The notes under the pieces: generated by a model
Databases searched by the model: none
What the model was told of the DNA's origin: nothing
What the model saw: only the letters and a program-made list of their open reading frames with translations
Assembly (NCBI GenBank): GCA_030063045.1
Contig: JAQSEB010000079.1
Location: forward strand, 310,001 to 374,000
DNA length: 64,000 nt
Direction: 5' to 3'
Source of the DNA: Pratylenchus scribneri
Lineage: Eukaryota; Nematoda; Chromadorea; Rhabditida; Pratylenchidae
Translations under genes and position numbers: made by a program
In this document: positions 12,401 to 24,555 of the stretch, in pieces
Layout: each line of letters starts with the position of its first letter
Position numbering within the stretch: the first letter of the stretch is position 1

Positions 12401-13673
12401 TAGGGAAGAGAACCGAGACATTAATAGGCGTGAAAGAGTAGGGAAGAGAACCGAGGCACAACTAGGCGTGAAAGAGTAGGGAAAAGAACCGAAGCCCTAC
12501 TAGGCGTGGTTATGCAAGAAGAGAACCGAGCCATTACTAGGCGTGAAAGAGTAGGGAAGAGAACCGAGGCACAACTAGGCGTGAAAGAGTAGGGAAGAGG
12601 ACCGAGGCATTACTAGGCGTGAAAGAGTAGGGAAGAGGACCGAGACATTACTAGGCGTGAAAGAGTAGGGAAGAGGACCGAGGCATTACTAGGCGTGAAA
12701 GAGTAGGGAAGAGGACCGAGACATTACTAGGCGTGAAAGAGTAGGGAAGAGGACCGAGACATTACTAGGCGTGAAAGAGTAGGGAAGAGGACCGAGACAT
12801 TACTAGGCGTGAAAGAGTAGGGAAGAGGACCGAGGCATTACTAGGCGTGAAAGAGTAAGCAAGAGAACCGAGGCATTACTAGGCGCGAAAGAATATGGAA
12901 GAGAACCGAGGCATTACTTGGCGTGAAAGAGTAAGCAAGAGAACCGAGCCATTACTAGGCGTGAAAGAGTAGGGAAGAGAACCGAGACATTACTAGGCGT
13001 GAAAGAGTAGGGAAGAGAACCGAGGCATTACTAGGCGTGAAAGAGTAAGCAAGAGAACCGAGCCATTACTAGGCGTGAAAGAATAGGGAAGAGGACCGAG
13101 GCATTACTAGGCGTGAAAAAGTAGGGAAGAGAACCGAGGCATTACTAGGCGTGAAAGAGTAGGGAAGAGAACCGAAGCCCTACTAGGCGTGGTTATGCAA
13201 GAAGAGAACCGAGCCATTACTAGGCGTGAAAGAGTAGGGAAGAGGACCGAGACATTACTAGGCGTGAAAGAGTAGGGAAGAGGACCGAGGCATTACTAGG
13301 CGTGAAAGAGTAGGGAAGAGGACCGAGACATTACTAGGCGTGAAAGAGTAGGGAAGAGGACCGAGCCATTACTAGGCGTGAAAGAGTAGGGAAGAGAACC
13401 GAGGCACAACTAGGCGTGAAAGAGTAGGGAAGAGGACCGAGGCATTACTAGGCGTGAAAGAGTAGGGAAGAGGATCGAGACATTACTAGGCGTGAAAGAG
13501 TAGGGAAGAGGACCGAGGCATTACTAGGCGTGAAAGAGTAGGGAAGAGGACCGAGACATTACTAGGCGTGAAAGAGTAGGGAAGAGGACCGAGACATTAC
13601 TAGGCGCGAAAGAATATGGAAGAGAACTGAGGCATTATTTGGCGTGAAAGAGTAAGCAAGAGAACCGAGCCAT

Positions 13674-15607
13674 TACTAGGCGTGAAAGAGTAGGGAAGAG
13701 GACCGAGGCATTACTAGGCGTGATAAAGTAGGGAAGAGGACCGAGGCATTACTAGGCGTGAAAGAGTAGGGAAGAGGACCGAGAGATTACTAGGCGTGAA
13801 AAAGTAGGGAAGAGGACCGAGGCACAACTAGGCGTGAAAGAGTAGGGAAAAGAACCGAAGCCCTACTAGGCGTGGTTATGCAAGAAGAGAACCGAGCCAT
13901 TACTAGGCGTGAAAGAGTAGGGAAGAGGACCGAGGCATTACTAGGCGTGAAAGAGTAAGCAAGAGAACCGAGGCATTACTAGGCGTGAAAGAGTAGGGAA
14001 GAGAACCGAGACATTACTAGGCGTGAAAGAGTAGGGAAGAGGACCGAGGCATTACTAGGCGTGAAAGAGTAAGCAAGAGAACCGAGGCATTACTAGGCGT
14101 GAAAGAGTAGGGAAGAGAACCGAGACATTAATAGGCGTGAAAGAGTAGGGAAGAGAACCGAGGCACAACTAGGCGTGAAAGAGTAGGGAAAAGAACCGAA
14201 GCCCTACTAGGCGTGGTTATGCAAGAAGAGAACCGAGCCATTACTAGGCGTGAAAGAGTAGGGAAGAGAACCGAGGCACAACTAGGCGTGAAAGAGTAGG
14301 GAAGAGGACCGAGGCATTACTAGGCGTGAAAGAGTAGGGAAGAGGACCGAGACATTACTAGGCGTGAAAGAGTAGGGAAGAGGACCGAGGCATTACTAGG
14401 CGTGAAAGAGTAGGGAAGAGGACCGAGACATTACTAGGCGTGAAAGAGTAGGGAAGAGGACCGAGACATTACTAGGCGTGAAAGAGTAGGGAAGAGGACC
14501 GAGACATTACTAGGCGTGAAAGAGTAGGGAAGAGGACCGAGGCATTACTAGGCGTGAAAGAGTAAGCAAGAGAACCGAGGCATTACTAGGCGCGAAAGAA
14601 TATGGAAGAGAACCGAGGCATTACTTGGCGTGAAAGAGTAAGCAAGAGAACCGAGCCATTACTAGGCGTGAAAGAGTAGGGAAGAGAACCGAGACATTAC
14701 TAGGCGTGAAAGAGTAGGGAAGAGAACCGAGGCATTACTAGGCGTGAAAGAGTAAGCAAGAGAACCGAGCCATTACTAGGCGTGAAAGAATAGGGAAGAG
14801 GACCGAGGCATTACTAGGCGTGAAAAAGTAGGGAAGAGAACCGAGGCATTACTAGGCGTGAAAGAGTAGGGAAGAGAACCGAAGCCCTACTAGGCGTGGT
14901 TATGCAAGAAGAGAACCGAGCCATTACTAGGCGTGAAAGAGTAGGGAAGAAAACCGAGGCATTACTAGGCGTGAAAGAGTAGGGAAGAGGACCGAGAGAT
15001 TACTAGGCGTGAAAGAGTAGGGAAGAGGACCGAGGCATTACTAGGCGTGAAAGAGTAGGAAAGAGGACCGAGACATTACTAGGCGTGAAACAGTAAGTAA
15101 GAGAACCGAGGCATTACTAGGCGTGAAAGAGTAGGGAAGAGGACCGAGGCATTACTAGGCGTGATAAAGTAGGGAAGAGGACCGAGGCATTACTAGGCGT
15201 GGAAGAGTAAGCAATAGAACCGAGCCATTCATTACTAGGCGTGAAAGAATAGGGAAGAGGACCGAGGCATTACTAGGCGTGAAAGAGTAGGAAAGAGAAC
15301 CGAGGCATTACTAGGCGTGAAAGAGTAGGGAAGAGGACCGAGGCATTACTAGGCGTGAAAGAGTAGGGAAGAGGACCGAGGCATTACTAGGCGTGAAAGA
15401 GTAGGGAAGAGGACCGAGACATTACTAGGCGTGAAAGAGTAGGGAAGAGGACCGAGGCATTACTAGGCGTGAAAGAGTAAGCAAGAGAACCGAGGCATTA
15501 CTAGGCGTGAAAGAGTAAGCAAGAGAACCGAGGCATTACTAGGCGCGAAAGAATATGGAAGAGAACCGAGGCATTACTAGGCGTGAAAGAGTAGGGAAGA
15601 GAACCGA
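13674..15607 (+). repeat. Dispersed duplication, offset 9,221 bp, right copy
   Basis: Partner of 4453-6386. Its first part also belongs to a second long-range match: about 7,063-8,385 aligns with about 13,625-14,947 at an offset of 6,562 bp. That match shares the rare 'aactgaggcattatttgg' monomer (7063 and 13,625) and a 379-bp word (8007 and 14,569). In the 7-8 kb copy one monomer reads 'gacattacttgg' near 8,140 where this copy has 'gacattactagg'. This segment is therefore a mosaic of two earlier relationships. Confidence 0.75.
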
Positions 15608-18239
15608 AGCCCTACTAGGCGTGGTTATGCAAGAAGAGAACCGAGCCATTACTAGGCGTGAAAGAGTAGGGAAGAGGACCGAGGCATTACTAGGCGTGAT
15701 AAAGTAGGGAAGAGAACCGAGGCATGACTAGGCGTGAAAGAGTAGGGAAGAGGACCGAGGCATTACTAGGCGTGAAAGAGTAGGGAAGAGGACCGAGGCA
15801 TTACTAGGCGTGAAAGAGTAGGGAAGAGGACCGAGGCATTACTAGGCGTGAAAGAGTAGGGAAGAGGACCGAGACATTACTAGGCGTGAAAGAGTAGGGA
15901 AGAGGACCGAGGCATTACTAGGCGTGAAAGAGTAGGGAAGAGGACCGAGGCATTACTAGGCGTGAAAGAGTAAGCAAGAGAACCGAGGCATTACTAGGCG
16001 TGAAAGAGTAAGCAAGAGAACCGAGGCATTACTTGGCGTGAAAGAGTAAGCAAGAGAACCGAGGCATTACTAGGCGTGAAAAAGTAGGGAAGAGAACCGA
16101 GGCATTACTAGGCGTGAAAGAGTAGGGAAGAGAACCGAGGCATTACTAGGCGTGAAAGAGTAGGGAAGAGGACCGAGGCATTACTAGGCGTGAAAGAGTA
16201 GGGAAGAGGACCGAGGCATTACTAGGCGTGAAAGAGTAGGGAAGAGAACCGAGGCACGACTAGGCGTGAAAGAGTAGGGAAGAGAACCGAGGCACGACTA
16301 GGCGTGAAAGAGTAGGGAAGAGAACCGAGGCACGACTAGGCGTGGTTATGCAAGAAGAGAACCGAGCCATTACTAGGCGTGAAAGAGTAGGGAAGAGAAC
16401 CGAGGCATTACTAGGCGTGAAAGAGTAAGCAAGAGAACCGAGGCATTACTAGGCGTGAAAGAGTAGGGAAGAGGACCGAGGCATTACTAGGCGTGATAAA
16501 GTAGGGAAGAGGACCGAGGCATTACTAAGCGTGAAAGAGTAGGGAAGAGGACCGAGAGATTACTAGGCGTGAAAAAGTAGGGAAGAGAACCGAGACATTA
16601 CTAGGCGTGAAAGAGTAGGGAAGAGAACCGAGGCATTACTAGGCGTGAAAGAGTAAGCAAGAGAACCGAGCCATTACTAGGCGTGAAAGAGTAGGGAAGA
16701 GAACCGAGACATTACTAGGCGTGAAAGAGTAGGGAAGAGAACCGAGGCATTACTAGGCGTGAAAGAGTAAGCAAGAGAACCGAGCCATTACTAGGCGTGA
16801 AAGAATAGGGAAGAGGACCGAGGCATTACTAGGCGTGAAAAAGTAGGGAAGAGAACCGAGGCATTACTAGGCGTGAAAGAGTAGGGAAGAGAACCGAAGC
16901 CCTACTAGGCGTGGTTATGCAAGAAGAGAACCGAGCCATTACTAGGCGTGAAAGAGTAGGGAAGAAAACCGAGGCATTACTAGGCGTGAAAGAGTAAGCA
17001 AGAGAACCGAGCCATTACTAGGCGTGAAAGAGTAGGGAAGAGAACCGAGACATTACTAGGCGTGAAAGAGTAGGGAAGAGAACCGAGGCATTACTAGGCG
17101 TGAAAGAGTAAGCAAGAGAACCGAGCCATTACTAGGCGTGAAAGAATAGGGAAGAGGACCGAGCCATTACTAGGCGTGAAAGAGTAGGGAAGAGAACCGA
17201 GGCATTACTAGGCGTGAAAGAGTAAGCAAGAGAACCGAGGCATTACTAGGCGTGAAAGAGTAGGAAAGAGGACCGAGCCATTACTAGGCGTGAAAGAATA
17301 GGGAAGAGGACCGAGGCATTACTAGGCGCGAAAGAGTAGGAAAGAGAACCGAGACATTACTAGGCGTGAAAGAGTAAGCAAGAGAACCGAGGCATTACTA
17401 GGCGTGAAAGAGTAGGGAAGAGAACCGAGACATTACTAGGTGTGAAAGAGTAGGGAAGAGGACCGAGGCATTACTAGGCGTGAAAGAGTAAGCAAGAGAA
17501 CCGAGGCATTACTAGGCGTGAAAGAGTAGGGAAGAGAACCGAGACATTACTAGGCGTGAAAGAGTAAGCAAGAGAACCGAGGCATTACTAAGCGTGAAAG
17601 AGTAGGGAAGAGGACCGAGCCATTACTAGGCGTGAAAGAATAGGGAAGAGGACCGAGGCATTACTAGGCGCGAAAGAGTAGGAAAGAGAACCGAGACATT
17701 ACTAGGCGTGAAAGAGTAAGCAAGAGAACCGAGGCATTACTAGGCGTGAAAGAGTAGGGAAGAGGACCGAGGCATTACTAGGCGTGAAAGAGTAGGGAAG
17801 AGGACCGAGGCATTACTAGGCGTGAAAGAGTAGGAAAGAGGACCGAGCCATTACTAGGCGTGAAAGAGTAGGGAAGAAAACCGAGGCATTACTAGGCGTG
17901 AAAGAGTAGGGAAGAGGACCGAGAGATTACTAGGCGTGAAAGAGTAGGGAAGAGGACCGAGGCATTACTAGGCGTGAAAGAGTAGGGAAGAGAACCGAGG
18001 CACGACTAGGCGTGAAAGAGTAGGGAAAAGAACCGAAGCCCTACTAGGCGTGGTTATGCAAGAAGAGAACCGAGCCATTACTAGGCGTGAAAGAGTAGGG
18101 AAGAGAACCGAGGCATTACTAGGCGTGAAAGAGTAAGCAAGAGAACCGAGACATTACTAGGCGTGAAAGAGTAGGGAAGAGGACCGAGGCATTACTAGGC
18201 GTGATAAAGTAGGGAAGAGGACCGAGGCATTACTAAGCG

Positions 18240-18857
18240 TGAAAGAGTAGGGAAGAGGACCGAGGCATTACTAGGCGTGAAAGAGTAAGCAAGAGAACCG
18301 AGGCATTACTAGGCGTGAAAGAGTAGGGAAGAGGACCGAGGCATTACTAGGCGTGAAAGAGTAGGGAAGAGGACCGAGACATTACTAGGCGTGAAAGAGT
18401 AGGGAAGAGGACCGAGGCATTACTAGGCGTGAAAGAGTAGGGAAGATGACCGAGGCATTACTAGGCGTGAAAGAGTAGGGAAGAGGACCGAGACATTACT
18501 AGGCGTGAAAGAGTAGGGAAGAGGACCGAGGCATTACTAGGCGTGAAAGAGTAGGGAAGAGGACCGAGACATTACTAGGCGTGAAAGAGTAGGGAAGAGG
18601 ACCGAGGCATTACTAGGCGTGAAAGAGTAAGCAAGAGAACCGAGGCATTACTAGGCGTGAAAGAGTAAGCAAGAGAACCGAGGCATTACTAGGCGCGAAA
18701 GAATATGGAAGAGAACCGAGGCATTACTTGGCGTGAAAGAGTAAGCAAGAGAACCGAGCCATTACTAGGCGTGAAAGAGTAGGGAAGAGAACCGAGACAT
18801 TACTAGGCGTGAAAGAGTAGGGAAGAGAACCGAGGCATTACTAGGCGTGAAAGAGTA
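18240..18857 (+). repeat. Near-tandem duplication, offset 759 bp, left copy
   Basis: This matches about 18,999-19,616 at an offset of 759 bp, with the rare 'gaagatgaccgagg' monomer at 18,445 and 19,204 as a marker. The copies separate at 18,858 ('gtaggg') against 19,617 ('gtaagc'). The two are not directly adjacent: about 140 bp containing a 37-mer and an 'aaaaccgagg' monomer lie between them. The left edge is approximate. Confidence 0.7.
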
Positions 18858-21726
18858 GGGAAGAGAACCGAAGCCCTACTAGGCGTGGTTATGCAAGAAG
18901 AGAACCGAGCCATTACTAGGCGTGAAAGAGTAGGGAAGAAAACCGAGGCATTACTAGGCGTGAAAGAGTAGGGAAGAGGACCGAGACATTACTAGGCGTG
19001 AAAGAGTAGGGAAGAGGACCGAGGCATTACTAGGCGTGAAAGAGTAAGCAAGAGAACCGAGGCATTACTAGGCGTGAAAGAGTAGGGAAGAGGACCGAGG
19101 CATTACTAGGCGTGAAAGAGTAGGGAAGAGGACCGAGACATTACTAGGCGTGAAAGAGTAGGGAAGAGGACCGAGGCATTACTAGGCGTGAAAGAGTAGG
19201 GAAGATGACCGAGGCATTACTAGGCGTGAAAGAGTAGGGAAGAGGACCGAGACATTACTAGGCGTGAAAGAGTAGGGAAGAGGACCGAGGCATTACTAGG
19301 CGTGAAAGAGTAGGGAAGAGGACCGAGACATTACTAGGCGTGAAAGAGTAGGGAAGAGGACCGAGGCATTACTAGGCGTGAAAGAGTAAGCAAGAGAACC
19401 GAGGCATTACTAGGCGTGAAAGAGTAAGCAAGAGAACCGAGGCATTACTAGGCGCGAAAGAATATGGAAGAGAACCGAGGCATTACTTGGCGTGAAAGAG
19501 TAAGCAAGAGAACCGAGCCATTACTAGGCGTGAAAGAGTAGGGAAGAGAACCGAGACATTACTAGGCGTGAAAGAGTAGGGAAGAGAACCGAGGCATTAC
19601 TAGGCGTGAAAGAGTAAGCAAGAGAACCGAGCCATTACTAGGCGTGAAAGAATAGGGAAGAGGACCGAGGCATTACTAGGCGTGAAAAAGTAGGGAAGAG
19701 AACCGAGGCATTACTAGGCGTGAAAGAGTAGGGAAGAGAACCGAAGCCCTACTAGGCGTGGTTATGCAAGAAGAGAACCGAGCCATTACTAGGCGTGAAA
19801 GAGTAGGGAAGAAAACCGAGGCATTACTAGGCGTGAAAGAGTAGGGAAGAGGACCGAGAGATTACTAGGCGTGAAAGAGTAGGGAAGAGGACCGAGGCAT
19901 TACTAGGCGTGAAAGAGTAGGAAAGAGGACCGAGACATTACTAGGCGTGAAACAGTAAGCAAGAGAACCGAGGCATTACTAGGCGTGAAAGAGTAGGGAA
20001 GAGGACCGAGGCATTACTAGGCGTGATAAAGTAGGGAAGAGAACCGAGGCATGACTAGGCGTGAAAGAGTAGGGAAGAGGACCGAGGCATTACTAGGCGT
20101 GAAAGAGTAAGCAAGAGAACCGAGCCATTACTAGGCGTGAAAGAATAGGGAAGAGGACCGAGGCATTACTAGGCGTGAAAAAGTAGGGAAGAGAACCGAG
20201 GCATTACTAGGCGTGAAAGAGTAGGGAAGAGAACCGAAGCCCTACTAGGCGTGGTTATGCAAGAAGAGAACCGAGCCATTACTAGGCGTGAAAGAGTAGG
20301 GAAGAAAACCGAGGCATTACTAGGCGTGAAAGAGTAGGGAAGAGGACCGAGAGATTACTAGGCGTGAAAGAGTAGGGAAGAGGACCGAGGCATTACTAGG
20401 CGTGAAAGAGTAGGAAAGAGGACCGAGACATTACTAGGCGTGAAACAGTAAGCAAGAGAACCGAGGCATTACTAGGCGTGAAAGAGTAGGGAAGAGGACC
20501 GAGGCATTACTAGGCGTGGAAGAGTAAGCAATAGAACCGAGCCATTACTAGGCGTGAAAGAATAGGGAAGAGGACCGAGGCATTACTAGGCGCGAAAGAG
20601 TAGGAAAGAGAACCGAGACATTACTAGGCGTGAAAGAGTAAGCAAGAGAACCGAGGCATTACTAGGCGTGAAAGAGTAGGGAAGAGAACCGAGACATTAC
20701 TAGGTGTGAAAGAGTAGGGAAGAGGACCGAGGCATTACTAGGCGTGAAAGAGTAAGCAAGAGAACCGAGGCATTACTAGGCGTGAAAGAGTAAGCAAGAG
20801 AACCGAGGCATTACTAGGCGTGAAAGAGTAGGAAAGAGGACCGAGACATTACTAGGCGTGAAACAGTAAGCAAGAGAACCGAGGCATTACTAGGCGCGAA
20901 AGAATATGGAAGAGAACCGAGGCATTACTTGGCGTGAAAGAGTAAGCAAGAGAACCGAGCCATTACTAGGCGTGAAAGAGTAGGGAAGAGAACCGAGACA
21001 TTACTAGGCGTGAAAGAGTAGGGAAGAGAACCGAGGCATTACTAGGCGTGAAAGAGTAAGCAAGAGAACCGAGCCATTACTAGGCGTGAAAGAATAGGGA
21101 AGAGGACCGAGGCATTACTAGGCGTGAAAAAGTAGGGAAGAGAACCGAGGCATTACTAGGCGTGAAAGAGTAGGGAAGAGAACCGAAGCCCTACTAGGCG
21201 TGGTTATGCAAGAAGAGAACCGAGCCATTACTAGGCGTGAAAGAGTAGGGAAGAAAACCGAGGCATTACTAGGCGTGAAAGAGTAGGGAAGAGGACCGAG
21301 AGATTACTAGGCGTGAAAGAGTAGGGAAGAGGACCGAGGCATTACTAGGCGTGAAAGAGTAGGAAAGAGGACCGAGACATTACTAGGCGTGAAACAGTAA
21401 GCAAGAGAACCGAGGCATTACTAGGCGTGAAAGAGTAGGGAAGAGGACCGAGGCATTACTAGGCGTGATAAAGTAGGGAAGAGAACCGAGGCATGACTAG
21501 GCGTGAAAGAGTAGGGAAGAGGACCGAGGCATTACTAGGCGTGAAAGAGTAGGGAAGAGGACCGAGGCATTACTAGGCGTGAAAGAGTAGGGAAGAGGAC
21601 CGAGACATTACTAGGCGTGAAAGAGTAGGGAAGAGGACCGAGGCATTACTAGGCGTGAAAGAGTAAGCAAGAGAACCGAGGCATTACTAGGCGTGAAAGA
21701 GTAAGCAAGAGAACCGAGGCATTACT

Positions 21727-22789
21727 TGGCGTGAAAGAGTAAGCAAGAGAACCGAGGCATTACTAGGCGTGAAAAAGTAGGGAAGAGAACCGAGGCATTA
21801 CTAGGCGTGAAAGAGTAGGGAAGAGAACCGAGGCATTACTAGGCGTGAAAGAGTAGGGAAGAGGACCGAGGCATTACTAGGCGTGAAAGAGTAGGGAAGA
21901 GGACCGAGGCATTACTAGGCGTGAAAGAGTAGGAAAGAGGACCGAGCCATTACTAGGCGTGAAAGAATAGGGAAGAGGACCGAGGCATTACTAGGCGCGA
22001 AAGAGTAGGAAAGAGAACCGAGACATTACTAGGCGTGAAAGAGTAAGCAAGAGAACCGAGGCATTACTAGGCGTGAAAGAGTAGGGAAGAGAACCGAGAC
22101 ATTACTAGGTGTGAAAGAGTAGGGAAGAGGACCGAGGCATTACTAGGCGTGAAAGAGTAAGCAAGAGAACCGAGGCATTACTAGGCGTGAAAGAGTAGGG
22201 AAGAGAACCGAGACATTACTAGGCGTGAAAGAGTAAGCAAGAGAACCGAGGCATTACTAGGCGTGAAAGAGTAGGAAAGAGGACCGAGACATTACTAGGC
22301 GTGAAACAGTAAGCAAGAGAACCGAGGCATTACTAGGCGTGAAAGAGTAGGGAAGAGGACCGAGGCATTACTAGGCGTGAAAGAGTAGGGAAGAGGACCG
22401 AGGCATTACTAGGCGTGAAAGAGTAGGGAAGAGGACCGAGGCATTACTAGGCGTGAAAGAGTAGGAAAGAGGACCGAGCCATTACTAGGCGTGAAAGAGT
22501 AGGGAAGAAAACCGAGGCATTACTAGGCGTGAAAGAGTAGGGAAGAGGACCGAGAGATTACTAGGCGTGAAAGAGTAGGGAAGAGGACCGAGGCATTACT
22601 AGGCGTGAAAGAGTAGGGAAGAGAACCGAGGCACGACTAGGCGTGAAAGAGTAGGGAAAAGAACCGAAGCCCTACTAGGCGTGGTTATGCAAGAAGAGAA
22701 CCGAGCCATTACTAGGCGTGAAAGAGTAGGGAAGAGAACCGAGGCATTACTAGGCGTGAAAGAGTAAGCAAGAGAACCGAGGCATTACT
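21727..22789 (+). repeat. 1,063-bp tandem duplication, first copy
   Basis: This unit is repeated immediately at 22,790-23,852. Checked markers at a constant 1,063-bp offset are 'attacttgg' (21,721 and 22,784), 'aggtgtg' (22,107 and 23,170) and 'gaagccc' (22,666 and 23,729). The length fits 27 monomers of 38 bp plus one 37-mer. The breakpoint is ambiguous by about 60 bp because the sequence around both junctions is identical. Confidence 0.87.
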
Positions 22790-23852
22790 TGGCGTGAAAG
22801 AGTAAGCAAGAGAACCGAGGCATTACTAGGCGTGAAAAAGTAGGGAAGAGAACCGAGGCATTACTAGGCGTGAAAGAGTAGGGAAGAGAACCGAGGCATT
22901 ACTAGGCGTGAAAGAGTAGGGAAGAGGACCGAGGCATTACTAGGCGTGAAAGAGTAGGGAAGAGGACCGAGGCATTACTAGGCGTGAAAGAGTAGGAAAG
23001 AGGACCGAGCCATTACTAGGCGTGAAAGAATAGGGAAGAGGACCGAGGCATTACTAGGCGCGAAAGAGTAGGAAAGAGAACCGAGACATTACTAGGCGTG
23101 AAAGAGTAAGCAAGAGAACCGAGGCATTACTAGGCGTGAAAGAGTAGGGAAGAGAACCGAGACATTACTAGGTGTGAAAGAGTAGGGAAGAGGACCGAGG
23201 CATTACTAGGCGTGAAAGAGTAAGCAAGAGAACCGAGGCATTACTAGGCGTGAAAGAGTAGGGAAGAGAACCGAGACATTACTAGGCGTGAAAGAGTAAG
23301 CAAGAGAACCGAGGCATTACTAGGCGTGAAAGAGTAGGAAAGAGGACCGAGACATTACTAGGCGTGAAACAGTAAGCAAGAGAACCGAGGCATTACTAGG
23401 CGTGAAAGAGTAGGGAAGAGGACCGAGGCATTACTAGGCGTGAAAGAGTAGGGAAGAGGACCGAGGCATTACTAGGCGTGAAAGAGTAGGGAAGAGGACC
23501 GAGGCATTACTAGGCGTGAAAGAGTAGGAAAGAGGACCGAGCCATTACTAGGCGTGAAAGAGTAGGGAAGAAAACCGAGGCATTACTAGGCGTGAAAGAG
23601 TAGGGAAGAGGACCGAGAGATTACTAGGCGTGAAAGAGTAGGGAAGAGGACCGAGGCATTACTAGGCGTGAAAGAGTAGGGAAGAGAACCGAGGCACGAC
23701 TAGGCGTGAAAGAGTAGGGAAAAGAACCGAAGCCCTACTAGGCGTGGTTATGCAAGAAGAGAACCGAGCCATTACTAGGCGTGAAAGAGTAGGGAAGAGA
23801 ACCGAGGCATTACTAGGCGTGAAAGAGTAAGCAAGAGAACCGAGGCATTACT
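22790..23852 (+). repeat. 1,063-bp tandem duplication, second copy
   Basis: Direct continuation of the first copy. It ends where the sequence reads 'cattactagg' at 23,853 instead of the 'cattacttgg' that would begin a third copy. Parts of the same unit return near 25,518 and 27,873, each led by the 'cttgg' monomer, but with different internal monomers. Confidence 0.87.
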
Positions 23853-24555
23853 AGGCGTGAAAGAGTAGGGAAGAGGACCGAGGCATTACTAGGCGTGATA
23901 AAGTAGGGAAGAGGACCGAGGCATTACTAAGCGTGAAAGAGTAGGGAAGAGGACCGAGAGATTACTAGGCGTGAAAAAGTAGGGAAGAGAACCGAGACAT
24001 TACTAGGCGTGAAAGAGTAGGGAAGAGAACCGAGGCATTACTAGGCGTGAAAGAGTAAGCAAGAGAACCGAGCCATTACTAGGCGTGAAAGAGTAGGGAA
24101 GAGAACCGAGACATTACTAGGCGTGAAAGAGTAGGGAAGAGAACCGAGGCATTACTAGGCGTGAAAGAGTAGGGAAGAAAACCGAGGCATTACTAGGCGT
24201 GAAAGAGTAGGGAAGAGGACCGAGGCATTACTAGGCGTGAAAGAGTAGGGAAGAGGACCGAGACATTACTAGGCGTGAAAGAGTAGGGAAGAGAACCGAG
24301 GCACGACTAGGCGTGAAAGAGTAGGGAAAAGAACCGAAGCCCTACTAGGCGTGGTTATGCAAGAAGAGAACCGAGCCATTACTAGGCGTGAAAGAGTAGG
24401 GAAGAGAACCGAGGCATTACTAGGCGTGAAAGAGTAAGCAAGAGAACCGAGGCATTACTAGGCGTGAAAGAGTAGGGAAGAGGACCGAGGCATTACTAGG
24501 CGTGATAAAGTAGGGAAGAGGACCGAGGCATTACTAGGCGTGAAAGAGTAGGGAA

